Under the pieces are notes generated by a model. The model searched no databases and was not told where the DNA came from. It was given only the letters and a program-made list of their open reading frames with translations. A stretch of 60,843 bases of DNA, taken from contig CBINGZ010000038.1 in assembly GCA_966250335.1 (NCBI GenBank), forward strand, positions 1-60,843, in the 5' to 3' direction. The position numbers and the translations under genes are program-made. Shown piece after piece: positions 1-8,523 of the stretch. Each line of letters begins with the position of its first letter. Position 1 is the first letter of the stretch. The stretch comes from OLB7 sp966250335. Lineage in GTDB: Bacteria > Bacteroidota > Ignavibacteria > OLB7.

Positions 1-8
1 TTTTTCAT
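1..8 (-). CDS. 5' end of an unidentified gene, cut by window edge
   Basis: Only the first eight bases lie in the window: an ATG followed by AAA AA, so the product begins Met-Lys. The case for a real start is the near-perfect Shine-Dalgarno sequence GAGGAGG eight bases upstream. A Met-Lys start is common for exported proteins, as in the neighbours, but nothing can be said about function. It would be the most distal visible member of the leftward run that begins at 3034. Confidence 0.4.
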
Positions 9-16
9 GTCGCTTG

Positions 17-23
17 CCTCCTC
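17..23 (-). promoter_or_regulatory. Shine-Dalgarno site GAGGAGG
   Basis: Read on the minus strand the bases are GAGGAGG, eight bases before the ATG at position 8. It is one of the best ribosome binding sites in the window and is the reason a gene is called off the left edge. Confidence 0.5.
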
Positions 24-52
24 ATTACCCTGAGACAGTTATGAAACCGCTT

Positions 53-265
53 CTAACAGTCACACTCCGATCGGTCGACATATGTCTTGTTGCCGCTGGA
101 GTTGATATAGTAGCAGCCCCCCTGCGGTCCGATATAGAGCGTCTTCCCGTTATGGGTTCCGCAATTCGAACCACCTCCGGTAGAATCTGAATCGGACGGG
201 TTATTGCAAGAGATTCCGAGCAGTGCTGTGACTGCGGTGAGCAGAATGATGCAGGTACGTTTCAC
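53..265 (-). CDS. Small lipoprotein with PBCV-type basic adaptor-like domain
   Basis: A 70-residue predicted lipoprotein. Residues 1-20 form a signal peptide ending in the lipobox LGISC, with Cys20 as the likely lipidated residue, followed by a Ser/Asp/Gly linker. The remaining 35 residues contain TLYIGPQGGCYYINSSGNKT, which matches the pattern of the small PBCV-specific basic adaptor family (xGPxGGxYYxxxxGxKxYV). That family is a short beta-hairpin module of unknown ligand seen in viruses and bacteria. Three cysteines in the module (CGT, GGCYY, SECDC) suggest disulphides. The start is GTG, chosen because AAGGAGG lies about six bases upstream. It follows the GNAT-like gene by 114 bases on the same strand. 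Family match is from memory and moderate; lipoprotein export is well supported. Confidence 0.75.
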   Translation of the reverse strand: MKRTCIILLTAVTALLGISCNNPSDSDSTGGGSNCGTHNGKTLYIGPQGGCYYINSSGNKTYVDRSECDC

Positions 266-270
266 AGGCC

Positions 271-278
271 CTCCTTAC
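271..278 (-). promoter_or_regulatory. Shine-Dalgarno site fixing a GTG start
   Basis: The minus strand reads AAGGAGGG just upstream of the GTG codon at 265. This supports GTG initiation of the small lipoprotein. Confidence 0.55.
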
Positions 279-379
279 TTCCTCGCACCGAATATAAATC
301 TGCCGCGATGCTTTACAAAGTGAAATCTATCGTATGGGGAAGATGGTTGTATGCGCTTGAATCAGAAGCAACTTGACAT

Positions 380-796
380 CTATGCAAAGCGGGTGATGAA
401 TATCGTGTCGAGATTGGCGTCGGGCGCTTCCGGCGCCGCCGAGAAGAGATAGGCCTGTTTCGCAAGAGCCCGGTAGTCGTCGAGGGCGTGCGACAGGTAG
501 AACCCGTCGCAGGTGGGGACGTAGGCGGAGTGCACGGTCTCCAGCGTTTTCGCAGCCCGGAACGCCTCCTGACCGTATCGCCTGTACTCCCCGTTCAGCG
601 AGAACTGCGTGATCAGAGATCCGGCGTGGATCGAGGCGAAGCCGGCCGGCTCTCCGTTGATCGTGGCCCGATAATGGGCGGACTGGAGGATGTGATCCTC
701 AAGGTATGAATCGATGGTCGATGGGAGTGAGGCGAGATGGCGTTCAAGTTCTTCCCGGATAGTGGAAAGAGGTGTCGGCTGGAAACGTACGTTCAA
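380..796 (-). CDS. Hypothetical protein, weakly GNAT-like
   Basis: A 138-residue soluble protein without signal peptide. An N-terminal helical part (ELERHLASLPSTIDSYLEDH) is followed by a strand-rich stretch with INGEPAGFASI, then helix-forming sequence with YGQEAFRAAKTLE. The INGEPAGF strand is reminiscent of the central strand of GNAT acetyltransferases, but the acetyl-CoA loop (Q/RxxGxG/A) is absent, so it may be a truncated or divergent member. The only usable start in the 5' part is TTG at 796, supported by GAAGGA five bases upstream. It lies 15 bases after the TPR gene and is probably cotranscribed with it. I do not recognise a specific family. Confidence 0.6.
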   Translation of the reverse strand: MNVRFQPTPLSTIREELERHLASLPSTIDSYLEDHILQSAHYRATINGEPAGFASIHAGSLITQFSLNGEYRRYGQEAFRAAKTLETVHSAYVPTCDGFYLSHALDDYRALAKQAYLFSAAPEAPDANLDTIFITRFA

Positions 797-811
797 CGGT
801 CCTTCGTTCGT

Positions 812-1750
812 TTACTTCGCTGCTCCCCTGATCTTCTCGACACGCTCGTCCAGTCGTCTGGCGTCGTCGTTTCTTCCCATCGCTTCGTAGAGCCGGGCAA
901 GGTTGGAGGCTACCGTGGCAAGGTTCGGGTGGTTCGGGCCGAACGACTTCTCCGCGATCGAAAGCGAACGGCTGAGAAGCGGTTCGGCGAGATCGTAGTT
1001 TCCGCGGTCGAAGTATATCCCGCCGAGATTGTTCAGGACGGTGGCGACGTCGGGATGATCGGGGCCGAGAGCCTTCTCCCTGATCGCGAGCGCGCGTTTG
1101 TAGCTGGTCTCGGCGGTCGAATCGTGACCGAGATCCTCCTCCACGCGGCCGAGGTTGTTCAGGATGGTGGCCGTGGTCGGGTGATCGGAGCCGTTGCTCC
1201 TGACGGAGATGGCAAGGGCCCGGGTGAGCAGCCCCTGTGCTTTTTGCGGCTCCCGCCTCTTGGCGTACATCAGTCCCAAGTTGCTGAGCGGGCCTGCAAG
1301 CGAAGCATCCGAATCGCTGTGCGCCTTCTCCATGATCTCCACGGCCCGCCGATATAGAGCGAGTGCGTCGTCGGGTCGGCCGAGCGCTTCGTAGAGACGG
1401 CCGATGTTTCCGAGTCCGACCGCCACATCGGGATGATCCGGACCGAGCGTCTTCTCGGCGATCGCGCGTGACCGTTCGTAGAGAGGAAGAGCCTCCGGGT
1501 AGCGGGCCGTGATCACATAGAGCATCCCCAGATTGTTGAGCAGGGGAGCCAGATGCGCGTGATCCTTCTCCAGCTCCGCCTCGGCCGTCGCGACCGCACG
1601 AGTCGCGACGGCTATGGCGGAATCATATCTCCCCTGACGATAGAGTGTGTCCGCCTGTCTGCTGAGGATGTTCCACTCGGTCTCCTGCGCATGGAGAGCG
1701 GCGGGGAGTCCGAGGCAGAGGAGGAGCACGATGTATGAGATCGTCTTCAT
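812..1750 (-). CDS. Secreted kinesin-light-chain-type TPR protein
   Basis: A 312-residue exported protein. Residues 1-21 are a signal peptide ending AALHA-Q. The rest is about six tandem 42-residue tetratricopeptide repeats of the kinesin-light-chain type, with the hallmark block LGPDHPDVAxxLNNLGxxY recurring (for example KTLGPDHPDVAVGLGNIGR and KALGPDHPDVATVLNNLGG). Such arrays form a right-handed superhelix that binds peptides or partner proteins. Location is periplasmic or surface. It lies 30 bases downstream of the substrate-binding lipoprotein gene and 15 bases before the GNAT-like gene, so an operon is likely. The binding partner cannot be read from the sequence. Confidence 0.85.
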   Translation of the reverse strand: MKTISYIVLLLCLGLPAALHAQETEWNILSRQADTLYRQGRYDSAIAVATRAVATAEAELEKDHAHLAPLLNNLGMLYVITARYPEALPLYERSRAIAEKTLGPDHPDVAVGLGNIGRLYEALGRPDDALALYRRAVEIMEKAHSDSDASLAGPLSNLGLMYAKRREPQKAQGLLTRALAISVRSNGSDHPTTATILNNLGRVEEDLGHDSTAETSYKRALAIREKALGPDHPDVATVLNNLGGIYFDRGNYDLAEPLLSRSLSIAEKSFGPNHPNLATVASNLARLYEAMGRNDDARRLDERVEKIRGAAK

Positions 1751-1780
1751 GGGTGTACGATAGTTCTTTCAGCGATATCT

Positions 1781-3034
1781 CTACTGCCTCGTAAGCGTCT
1801 TCGTCGTGCTGTTGTAGACGGCGGCGCGCTCCCATTTCGGTCCGCTTCCGCTGTTGCGGAGGGCCCAGAAATCGTAGTTCCCGATCTTCCTGTCCCCGGC
1901 GCTGTTCAGTTCCGTGCGGCCGGTCATGCCGGTGTAGGCGGCGGCGGTCTTCGGAAACTCGGCCTTGAAGGCGGCGACCTCCGCATCGATCGTGCTGGTA
2001 TGATCGTGCGTGGTATGGGTCGCCAGATACGTCTTTACGGCAAGCCATACGGCGTCGTAGGCTGCCATCGAGTAGACGTCGGCGTCCTGGTGCGTCACTG
2101 CCTCTATGCGCGCCTTCAGCGGTTCCCATCTGCTCCTGGAGCTCTCGTCGAGACCGAAGACGGGGCAGGGATAGCCGACCGTCTGGGCGAACGCGGCGGC
2201 CTTGGCGTTCGTCGCCAGCTTCGCCGACTGCGCCACGGCCGATGCTCCATACCACTTGACGGTGGAGAGAACAGGAATATCGGAAGCCGCCGCAAGAATC
2301 AGCTCGGCTTCCGCGAACGAGAGGAGATAGATCCCGACGCGATCCGCTCCATGCTTCGCCACCGCTTCGTTCACCCGTTCGGTAAGGGTCGCCAGCAGTC
2401 CGGAGACGTTCAGACTCGCGGGATCATACTTCAGGCTGTCGTAGATCGTTCCTCCCTGTTTATGGTAGAGATCGCTTGCCAGGGCGACCAGATCGTTCCC
2501 CCAGACGTCGTCGCGACGGACCGTGATAAGGGCGTCGAGGCTGTCCTCGGCGAGCATCGTGGTCATCGCCTCGGCCTGGTAGGTGTCGTCGGGGTTCAGA
2601 CGGAAAATGTTGTCGCCGGCGATGCTGAGGGAGCGGGCGACACTCGAGGGGCTGATGATGATCATCCCGTTCGCATCGGCATACGATTTGACGGTGGCGA
2701 CCTCCGCGCTGGTCATCGGACCGATCATGAACCGCAGACCCTTCCCTCTGGCCGCCGTCAGTCCGGCGAGCGCGGAGTCGGGGTTGGTGTAGGTGTTCCT
2801 GATATCGATCGCCTTCAGATCGATCTCCGTTCCCATCTCCCTGTTGATATCCTCCACCGCCAGTTCGACGGCGACCTTGGAGGTGGTTCCGAAATCGGAG
2901 AGGGTGCCGGAAAGGGCGAGCAGGGCGCCCAGGGAGAGCTCGTGCTTCTCCGTCGACGCCACGGGATCATCCTCTCCGCAGCCCGCGAACGCGAGGGCGG
3001 CGATCACGATCGCAACCGCTGAATAGTATTTCAT
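1781..3034 (-). CDS. Orphan branched-chain amino acid-type substrate-binding lipoprotein (Peripla_BP_6)
   Basis: A 417-residue type I periplasmic binding protein. The start is the ATG beginning MKYYSAVAI; further upstream codons are in frame but would bury the signal peptide. Residues 1-19 end in the lipobox LAFAGC. The mature protein has the LivJ/Peripla_BP_6 opening (LGALLALSGTLSDFG, then AVELAVEDIN), a conserved FMIGPMTSAEVATVKSYADA segment and the SPSSVARSL ligand loop. The family binds amino acids, amides or urea, and related proteins feed ABC importers or sensors. No ABC permease or ATPase gene lies nearby; the neighbours are a TPR protein and small surface proteins, so a sensory or scavenging role is possible. 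Confidence 0.88.
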   Translation of the reverse strand: MKYYSAVAIVIAALAFAGCGEDDPVASTEKHELSLGALLALSGTLSDFGTTSKVAVELAVEDINREMGTEIDLKAIDIRNTYTNPDSALAGLTAARGKGLRFMIGPMTSAEVATVKSYADANGMIIISPSSVARSLSIAGDNIFRLNPDDTYQAEAMTTMLAEDSLDALITVRRDDVWGNDLVALASDLYHKQGGTIYDSLKYDPASLNVSGLLATLTERVNEAVAKHGADRVGIYLLSFAEAELILAAASDIPVLSTVKWYGASAVAQSAKLATNAKAAAFAQTVGYPCPVFGLDESSRSRWEPLKARIEAVTHQDADVYSMAAYDAVWLAVKTYLATHTTHDHTSTIDAEVAAFKAEFPKTAAAYTGMTGRTELNSAGDRKIGNYDFWALRNSGSGPKWERAAVYNSTTKTLTRQ

Positions 3035-3116
3035 GTCTCTGTCTTGAGTGAGTTGATGGGAGAGCGCCGACGGCCCGGGCGCCGGGCTCGAGAGAAGCCT
3101 GGGAGCAAAGCGGAAC

Positions 3117-3124
3117 CAAACATA
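3117..3124 (-). promoter_or_regulatory. Possible TAnnTTTG promoter element for the binding-protein gene
   Basis: The minus strand reads TATGTTTG, an exact match to the Bacteroidetes -7 consensus TAnnTTTG, 83 bases upstream of the ATG at 3034. No clear TTG lies at the expected -33 position, and an 8-base pattern with two free positions occurs by chance in a window this size, so this is weak support. Confidence 0.3.
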
Positions 3125-3255
3125 GAAAAAAGGGGCGAGTCGGCCAGTTCCGATGCCGATCGGTTTGTCGGAGCGCCGCGGGAGGGGACCGACGAGGAGC
3201 GCGAGGAGGGATGACGGGGCGGTCAATACCGCGCTCCCCCGTACGTCCCTTCAGC

Positions 3256-3723
3256 ATGAAAACTTCAACCCTTCATCCCATTTTTACCATCGGTCACGGC
3301 AGGCATCCGATCGAGACGTTCGTCGGGCTGCTGAAGCTCCATCAGGTCGAGTTCGTCTGCGATGTGCGGAGCGTCGCCAGGTCGCGGTGGCCGCAGTTCA
3401 ACGCGGTTGCGCTGGGGCTGCTGCTCCGCGAGAGCGGCATCGGCTACGAGCATCTTCCGGAGTGCGGCGGCAAGGTCCAGGCGCCTCCCGAGGAGTTCGC
3501 CCGCGGCATCGAGAGGATCGTGGAGCTCGCGGCGGAAACGCGGGTGGCGCTGATGTGCTCCGAGTCGATGCCTCTCACCTCCCACAAGACCGCCCGCGCC
3601 AACTGTCATCGCATCGGGCTCCTTTCGCCCCCTCTGAGAAGGCGGGGGGCTGAGATCATCCATATCCTCCCGGACGGCTCGACCAGACTGATCGACGAGA
3701 CGAAGGTCCCCTCGATCTGGTGA
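3256..3723 (+). CDS. DUF488 family protein
   Basis: A 155-residue cytoplasmic protein. Family landmarks appear in order: FTIGHGRHPIETFVGLL, CDVRSVARSRWPQFN, YEHLPECGG, VALMCSES, NCHRIGL and a closing HILPDGS. The two cysteines of the MCxE...CHR pair are conserved, but 15 residues lie between them; my recollection of typical members is a much tighter CxE...CHR. The start at ATG 3256 places the first beta strand right after the N-terminus; an upstream in-frame ATG at 3211 would add 15 Pro/Arg-rich residues and is less likely. DUF488 proteins have no settled biochemical role. It stands alone 197 bases before the TPR-LuxR gene. Confidence 0.85.
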   Translation: MKTSTLHPIFTIGHGRHPIETFVGLLKLHQVEFVCDVRSVARSRWPQFNAVALGLLLRESGIGYEHLPECGGKVQAPPEEFARGIERIVELAAETRVALMCSESMPLTSHKTARANCHRIGLLSPPLRRRGAEIIHILPDGSTRLIDETKVPSIW

Positions 3724-3920
3724 TCGGGGGGGCCGCCGATTTCTCCATCGCAACGGGAACTTCCTTAGATTCGCGCGGCCGTATCGGTTGGCGATGCGGT
3801 TCCGATACTCTCCCCGCAGGTGACAACGTGCCGGCATGGAGGGTTCCTCGAATAGCGCGTGTCGGTCGGAATCGCCGGAGGGCGAGCCGCGGCGCCCCAC
3901 ACCCCATAGAGAACGAAGAG

Positions 3921-5618
3921 ATGCAACGCTCGAGACCGGTGCGTGTCGGCCCGGAAAAGCGGCGGGAGTATATCGGCAGAATCAACCAGTTGTTCACCAA
4001 CGGAATTGAATTCCATCAGGCCGCCGACTACCGCGGACTGCGCGATCTGATCCGGGAGGCGCTGGGACTGGCACAGGCGATCGACGACATCTGGTATACC
4101 GCATGCTGCTACGAGAAACTCGGCATGTGTCATCGCATGATGGAGGATCTGCCGACCTCGCTCCGATATGCGAAGAAGGCGTATGCTCTCTTCCGGAAGC
4201 TGCCGAAGGATCACCCCTCTCACTGGGACGGGCACGGGGCGGCGAGCAGGTCGCTGGTCACGTACGGCATCGGATCGTCGTACATGATGATGGGGGAGTA
4301 TGAGGAAGCCGAGAAATATATGCGTCTGGCGTGCGACTACGGACGCGAGGCGAACCATGCGGAGTGGATAGGGGCCGCGCTCACCGGGCTTGGAACCGTC
4401 CGCCGGCTTACCGGCAACTATGCTGAAGCGATCGCCGCCTTCATCGAAAGCAGGGAATACTGGGAGAAGGCGGGGAGCGTGAGGGGACCTGCCGTTGCCT
4501 ACCTGAATATCGGAACGGTCCATTATGATCTGGGGGACTGGCAGGCGGCGCTCGACGCGTTTCGCAAGGGAGAGCGGTACAACCGCGCGGTGGGGTTCAA
4601 GCGGGACGACCTGGTGGCGGCGGTCAATCTGGCGGCCTGCCTTCTGAAGCTCGGCCGGACCGCCGACGCGCTTCGATATCTGAAGAGAGCGGTTCGTCTG
4701 AACCGCGAGCTCGGCTACGAGCTGGCGGAGATCTTCACGATGAAGACGATAGCGGCGTTCTACCTCGAGCTCGGCACGCTGGAACGGGCGCTGGCGTACG
4801 CGATGAAGGCGCTTCACAAAGTCGATCAATATCGGGTTGAAGCACATCGTCCCATGATACTGGTCCTGCTCTGCGGTATTCATGCGGCGATGGGGCGACC
4901 GGAGTGCGCCATTCCATTCGGGCTGCAGGGGCTGGAAGCTGCGATCAGACTGAACATGCGGCATGAGGAACAGGAGCTGACGCTGCTCCTTGCCCGAACG
5001 TATGAACGGATCTCCGATCCGGCCACAGCGATACGATATTACCGTCGGTATCTCGAACTGGAGGAGGATCTTGCCGGTCCCGGCGTGCGGCGGGCCGTGG
5101 TGACGACCGGTCTGAAGATCGGTGTGCGGAAGATCAAGGGGGAGAAAGAGGAGCTGCAGAAGAAGGTGGACGGGCTGGCCGGGGAGATCGAACGGAAGTC
5201 GAAGGAGCTGATGACGCTCGCACTGCGACTCAATCGCAAGGATGAGATCGCCAGGGATATCAGGGAGAAGGTCGCCGCGAACGGGAATGGGGGAGCAGTC
5301 GAGAAGGATACGACGCTCACGTCGCTCGTCCGTCAGCTCCAGGAGGGGGATGCCTCCGGCACCGGCTGGAGTATCTTCGAACGACAGTTTCACGAACTGC
5401 ACCACGATTTCATCGGCTCGCTCTCGCAGAGCTGTCCGCTGCTGACACCGATGGAGCTGAAGGTCTGCTCACTGCTGCGCGCCGGGATGACGAGCAAGAC
5501 GATCGCCGACATTCTGGCGCTCTCGTTCAACACGGTGAACACGCACCGGTACAACATCCGCGCGAAACTTGGCCTGGATGGGAAGGCGAATCTGGCGACG
5601 TTTCTTGCGGGGTTGTAG
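3921..5618 (+). CDS. TPR / coiled-coil / LuxR-type HTH transcriptional regulator
   Basis: A 565-residue cytoplasmic regulator. Residues about 15-400 are tetratricopeptide repeats (YTACCYEKLGMCHRMM, YLNIGTVHYDLGDWQAALDA, NLAACLLKLGRTADALRYLK). They are followed by a charged coiled coil (KIKGEKEELQKKVDGLAGEI) and a linker. Residues about 505-565 are a LuxR/GerE helix-turn-helix: LLTPMELKVCSLLRAGMTSK, then IADILALSFNTVNTHR and IRAKLGL. There is no receiver domain, ATPase or signal peptide, so the TPR array is the presumed sensor, perhaps through protein or peptide binding. ATG 3921 was preferred over an in-frame start at 3720 that would add 67 low-complexity residues. It is transcribed alone; a hairpin follows its stop. 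Confidence 0.85.
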   Translation: MQRSRPVRVGPEKRREYIGRINQLFTNGIEFHQAADYRGLRDLIREALGLAQAIDDIWYTACCYEKLGMCHRMMEDLPTSLRYAKKAYALFRKLPKDHPSHWDGHGAASRSLVTYGIGSSYMMMGEYEEAEKYMRLACDYGREANHAEWIGAALTGLGTVRRLTGNYAEAIAAFIESREYWEKAGSVRGPAVAYLNIGTVHYDLGDWQAALDAFRKGERYNRAVGFKRDDLVAAVNLAACLLKLGRTADALRYLKRAVRLNRELGYELAEIFTMKTIAAFYLELGTLERALAYAMKALHKVDQYRVEAHRPMILVLLCGIHAAMGRPECAIPFGLQGLEAAIRLNMRHEEQELTLLLARTYERISDPATAIRYYRRYLELEEDLAGPGVRRAVVTTGLKIGVRKIKGEKEELQKKVDGLAGEIERKSKELMTLALRLNRKDEIARDIREKVAANGNGGAVEKDTTLTSLVRQLQEGDASGTGWSIFERQFHELHHDFIGSLSQSCPLLTPMELKVCSLLRAGMTSKTIADILALSFNTVNTHRYNIRAKLGLDGKANLATFLAGL

Positions 5619-5665
5619 CCGGTGCGCGAGCATTGCGATCGTTTTCTTACTGAGGGATGAAACGT

Positions 5666-5689
5666 CGGGGAGGAGAGAACTCCTCCCCG
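5666..5689. terminator. Bidirectional hairpin terminator
   Basis: A perfect 10-base stem (CGGGGAGGAG / CTCCTCCCCG) with loop AGAA sits between the convergent TPR-LuxR and adhesin genes. There is no long T tract on either side. Location and stability support termination in both directions. Confidence 0.65.
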
Positions 5690-5707
5690 GTGACACTCAT
5701 GGTACTA

Positions 5708-8488
5708 TTACGGCACGACAGGAACGACACCGACAGGCACCTCCGGCCGGCCGGTCACCTTGAACGTGAACGACCGCCATTCCGGATGACACGATCCACC
5801 CGACCCTAAGCCGCCGGTCTTGACGACGAACGTGTTCAGCCCCCCCGTGAACTTGATCGGCGACACCGTGATGGAGCCGCATACGATCGGCGAGGCTTCC
5901 GATGCCTCGTCCTCGTCGAGCGTCGCGGTGACCGATCCTTCCGTGAGCGAGACCGATGCGCCTGTATGGGGATCGAGGACGCGGATGGAGACCTTGTAGA
6001 TCCCCGCTATGGCGCCCGGTATGACGCTGACCACGCCGAGTTCCTGGTTCGGGATGATAGTCCTCGTAGTGCCGCTGACACGACCCCACGAGTAGATGAT
6101 ATTATCCCTGTACGTGGCGCCCTGGAACGGATCGCGTGTTGCGCGATTGACGTCGAAGACGGTCGAGTGTCCGTTATAGGAGACCTCGAACCCGTTCGTC
6201 TCCGTGGGAGCCGGAAGTGTGGAGTGGTCACCGTTGCCGATGATGAAGAGCGGGTCGTCGGTGGCCGTCGTCGTCGCTCTGTCCGGGGGAGCGGTCATCG
6301 ATCCTCCGGGGCGGTTGAAATATCCCACCACGGTCTGCGCGTAGCTTCTGGCGGTGAGATGGTCGCCCCCGGGGATCGTTGCGTTTACGGCATCGTACGG
6401 CGCATCGGCAACAATCAGGTTTCCGGAGCCGCCTCCTATCGAAGCGTATTTCGCTTCGATTCTGTTGAAGTATCCGCCGGTGATAACGGAGTAGTCGGCG
6501 ATATTATCGTCGGAGGATTCGATAAATCCATATTCTCCTCCCGATATCGTCGACGAAATCGCCTCGGATTTATTCCCGAGGCCCCCACCGACGGTGGAAC
6601 CGAGCCATTGAGCAAGGTTGCCCTGCCCTCCTGCGACGGTCGCATAATCGAAACCGGTGCTGTTGCTGAAGCCGCCTCCGATGCTGCTCCAGGCCCCGCC
6701 GGCAGTATTGAATTCGCCTCCCGCTGCCGTGGATTGATCTACGGCAGCATTCATGTAGCCGCCGCCGACCGTGGCGTGAAAGGAGTTCGCGCCATTACTG
6801 GCGCCGCCGTCGACGTTACTGAACAATCCGATCGAGCTGTTCTCCATGCCGCCGCCGATGGCGCTGTATTGCGCCAGTCCGAGATTCAACTGGCCTCCCC
6901 CCATGAACGTCCAGCCGTCGGGATCGGTATACCACCCTGCGAACGTGTAATTCCGATCGCCTCCCGTGACAACGGAGTATTTGGTGCTTGGAACACTGTA
7001 AAAGCCTCCGCCGGCAAATGAGCCGACGCCTCCGCTCGTATTGTGGTGACCGCCTCCGATTGCTGAATATTCACCGTATAAGATGGGGAAACCTCCTGCG
7101 TTGTTCTCGTACCCGCCGATGATCGTGCTGTACTGCATCCATGCCATGTGCGCGCTCCCTCCTCCCACGGTATTCCCTTTACTGCTCGTTGAATTTCCCA
7201 GTCCCCCTGAAATAGTGCTGAGGTCATCTGAGGTCATATTCATTACTCCGCCCGAAACCGTTCCCGACGTCGTTCCTCCCGGATAATTGAGGTAACCGCC
7301 GCCGACGGTCGAGAAGTTGGGGCCTGCGCCGTTCTGGAATCCGCCGTGGATCGTGGCAAAGTACCCCGAGGCGCCGTTGGTTCCTCCGCCGGTGATGGTT
7401 GCTCCGCTCTCGCTGGGAACGATCGGCGTGGGGAAGGAATTGCTTCCGATCTGGTTCCCGAACCCGCCGAGGATCGTTGCGTCGATCGCATCTTCCCCGA
7501 TCCTGTTTGCTCTGCCGCCGCCGATTATTCCGTAGTCGCTGGCGATTTCGTGGTAATCGTTTCCAGGAGGCCGGGCGGGCGCCGGCACGCTGGTGTTCGC
7601 GCCGCCTCCGCCGATGAAGCTTCCCTGGGCGCCTACGATCGAGTTCCCCTGGAATCCGCCCAGGATATTGGGGCTGACGGGGTGGGGAGAAAATCGCATG
7701 ACCCGTTTGGTTCCCCGATTTGCCGTGGGGTCGCTGTCGTATACATGAAATTCAAACGGCTCATCATCGGTCGTTCCAACAAAGTCGGGCCCTGCCGTCG
7801 TCGCGTAGTTGCCGCGTTCGCTCCAGTAAACCGAGGAGACGGGCGTCAGCGTTTTTGCCCCTTCCTTCCCGGCGGAGATGTGGTCCGGTGATCCGATGAC
7901 AAGTCGTTGTGCCGACTCGTCGAATGCCATGCCGACTCCGTAACCGCTCCTGATATTCAGGATTCCTCCCTCCGGCATGATGTTCCTGCCGTTGATCCTG
8001 ATTCCGGAGATATAATCTGTTCCGATATTGTCCGCGGATACCGCGCCCTGGGCGATCTCCCCGGTCGTGATCGATCGCGCCGGAACATTGATCGCATAGG
8101 GAGATGCATGCATCTGCGTCAGGGGGCGCATCTCGGTTCCATCCGCAATACGCACACCGATCCACAGCGGACGGTTCATCCCTCCGGCGTCGGGCAACGG
8201 AGTATTCCCTCCGCCCAGCGTCAGGCTGAAGATGCCGCCGGAAATATCGGTCGTGTAGCTATCCTGCCATATTCGTTGCCGGCCGGATTCATCGCCGTAG
8301 AGGGTGATCGTGATCGGATATGTACCATCGCTGATCGAGCCCCCGTCGGGAGCAGTGATCGCCCCCTGGTAGCTGATCGTCTTCGGGATATCCGGTCCGG
8401 TCGGAGCATGCTGGGCATAGCCTGTAGATGCAAGCAGCAGAAGCATCAAGGGTAGCGATACCGGTGCTGCCGAACGTCTATATTTCAT
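5708..8488 (-). CDS. Giant YadA-head-repeat surface protein, copy 1
   Basis: A 926-residue exported protein. Residues 1-25 are a signal peptide ending TGYA-Q. Residues 33-200 form an N-terminal domain (TISYQGAITAPDGG, PLTQMHASPYAINVPA). Residues 274-727 are some 25 left-handed beta-roll repeats of the YadA/hemagglutinin head type with the core [IV]GGGxxN. Next comes the DPLFIIGNGDHST segment usual after such heads, and a C-terminal beta domain (residues about 790-915) with two cysteines. No YadA membrane anchor, coiled-coil stalk or clear sorting domain is visible. It is 35 bases downstream of its paralogue, with the same domain order and near-identical ends, so the pair arose by tandem duplication. 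A trimeric fibre or adhesin role is inferred; attachment mode is unknown. Confidence 0.85.
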   Translation of the reverse strand: MKYRRSAAPVSLPLMLLLLASTGYAQHAPTGPDIPKTISYQGAITAPDGGSISDGTYPITITLYGDESGRQRIWQDSYTTDISGGIFSLTLGGGNTPLPDAGGMNRPLWIGVRIADGTEMRPLTQMHASPYAINVPARSITTGEIAQGAVSADNIGTDYISGIRINGRNIMPEGGILNIRSGYGVGMAFDESAQRLVIGSPDHISAGKEGAKTLTPVSSVYWSERGNYATTAGPDFVGTTDDEPFEFHVYDSDPTANRGTKRVMRFSPHPVSPNILGGFQGNSIVGAQGSFIGGGGANTSVPAPARPPGNDYHEIASDYGIIGGGRANRIGEDAIDATILGGFGNQIGSNSFPTPIVPSESGATITGGGTNGASGYFATIHGGFQNGAGPNFSTVGGGYLNYPGGTTSGTVSGGVMNMTSDDLSTISGGLGNSTSSKGNTVGGGSAHMAWMQYSTIIGGYENNAGGFPILYGEYSAIGGGHHNTSGGVGSFAGGGFYSVPSTKYSVVTGGDRNYTFAGWYTDPDGWTFMGGGQLNLGLAQYSAIGGGMENSSIGLFSNVDGGASNGANSFHATVGGGYMNAAVDQSTAAGGEFNTAGGAWSSIGGGFSNSTGFDYATVAGGQGNLAQWLGSTVGGGLGNKSEAISSTISGGEYGFIESSDDNIADYSVITGGYFNRIEAKYASIGGGSGNLIVADAPYDAVNATIPGGDHLTARSYAQTVVGYFNRPGGSMTAPPDRATTTATDDPLFIIGNGDHSTLPAPTETNGFEVSYNGHSTVFDVNRATRDPFQGATYRDNIIYSWGRVSGTTRTIIPNQELGVVSVIPGAIAGIYKVSIRVLDPHTGASVSLTEGSVTATLDEDEASEASPIVCGSITVSPIKFTGGLNTFVVKTGGLGSGGSCHPEWRSFTFKVTGRPEVPVGVVPVVP
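6308..7669 (-). repeat. Coding repeats of GGG beta-roll, copy 1
   Basis: This section encodes the GGG repeat array of adhesin copy 1. Unit length is irregular (about 14-24 residues), with several units expanded by insertions such as GWYTDPDGWTF. The repeats are much more degenerate than in copy 2. Confidence 0.8.
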
Positions 8489-8523
8489 AATGATATCTCA
8501 GCTTGTGGTGAGTAGGACTCGTC

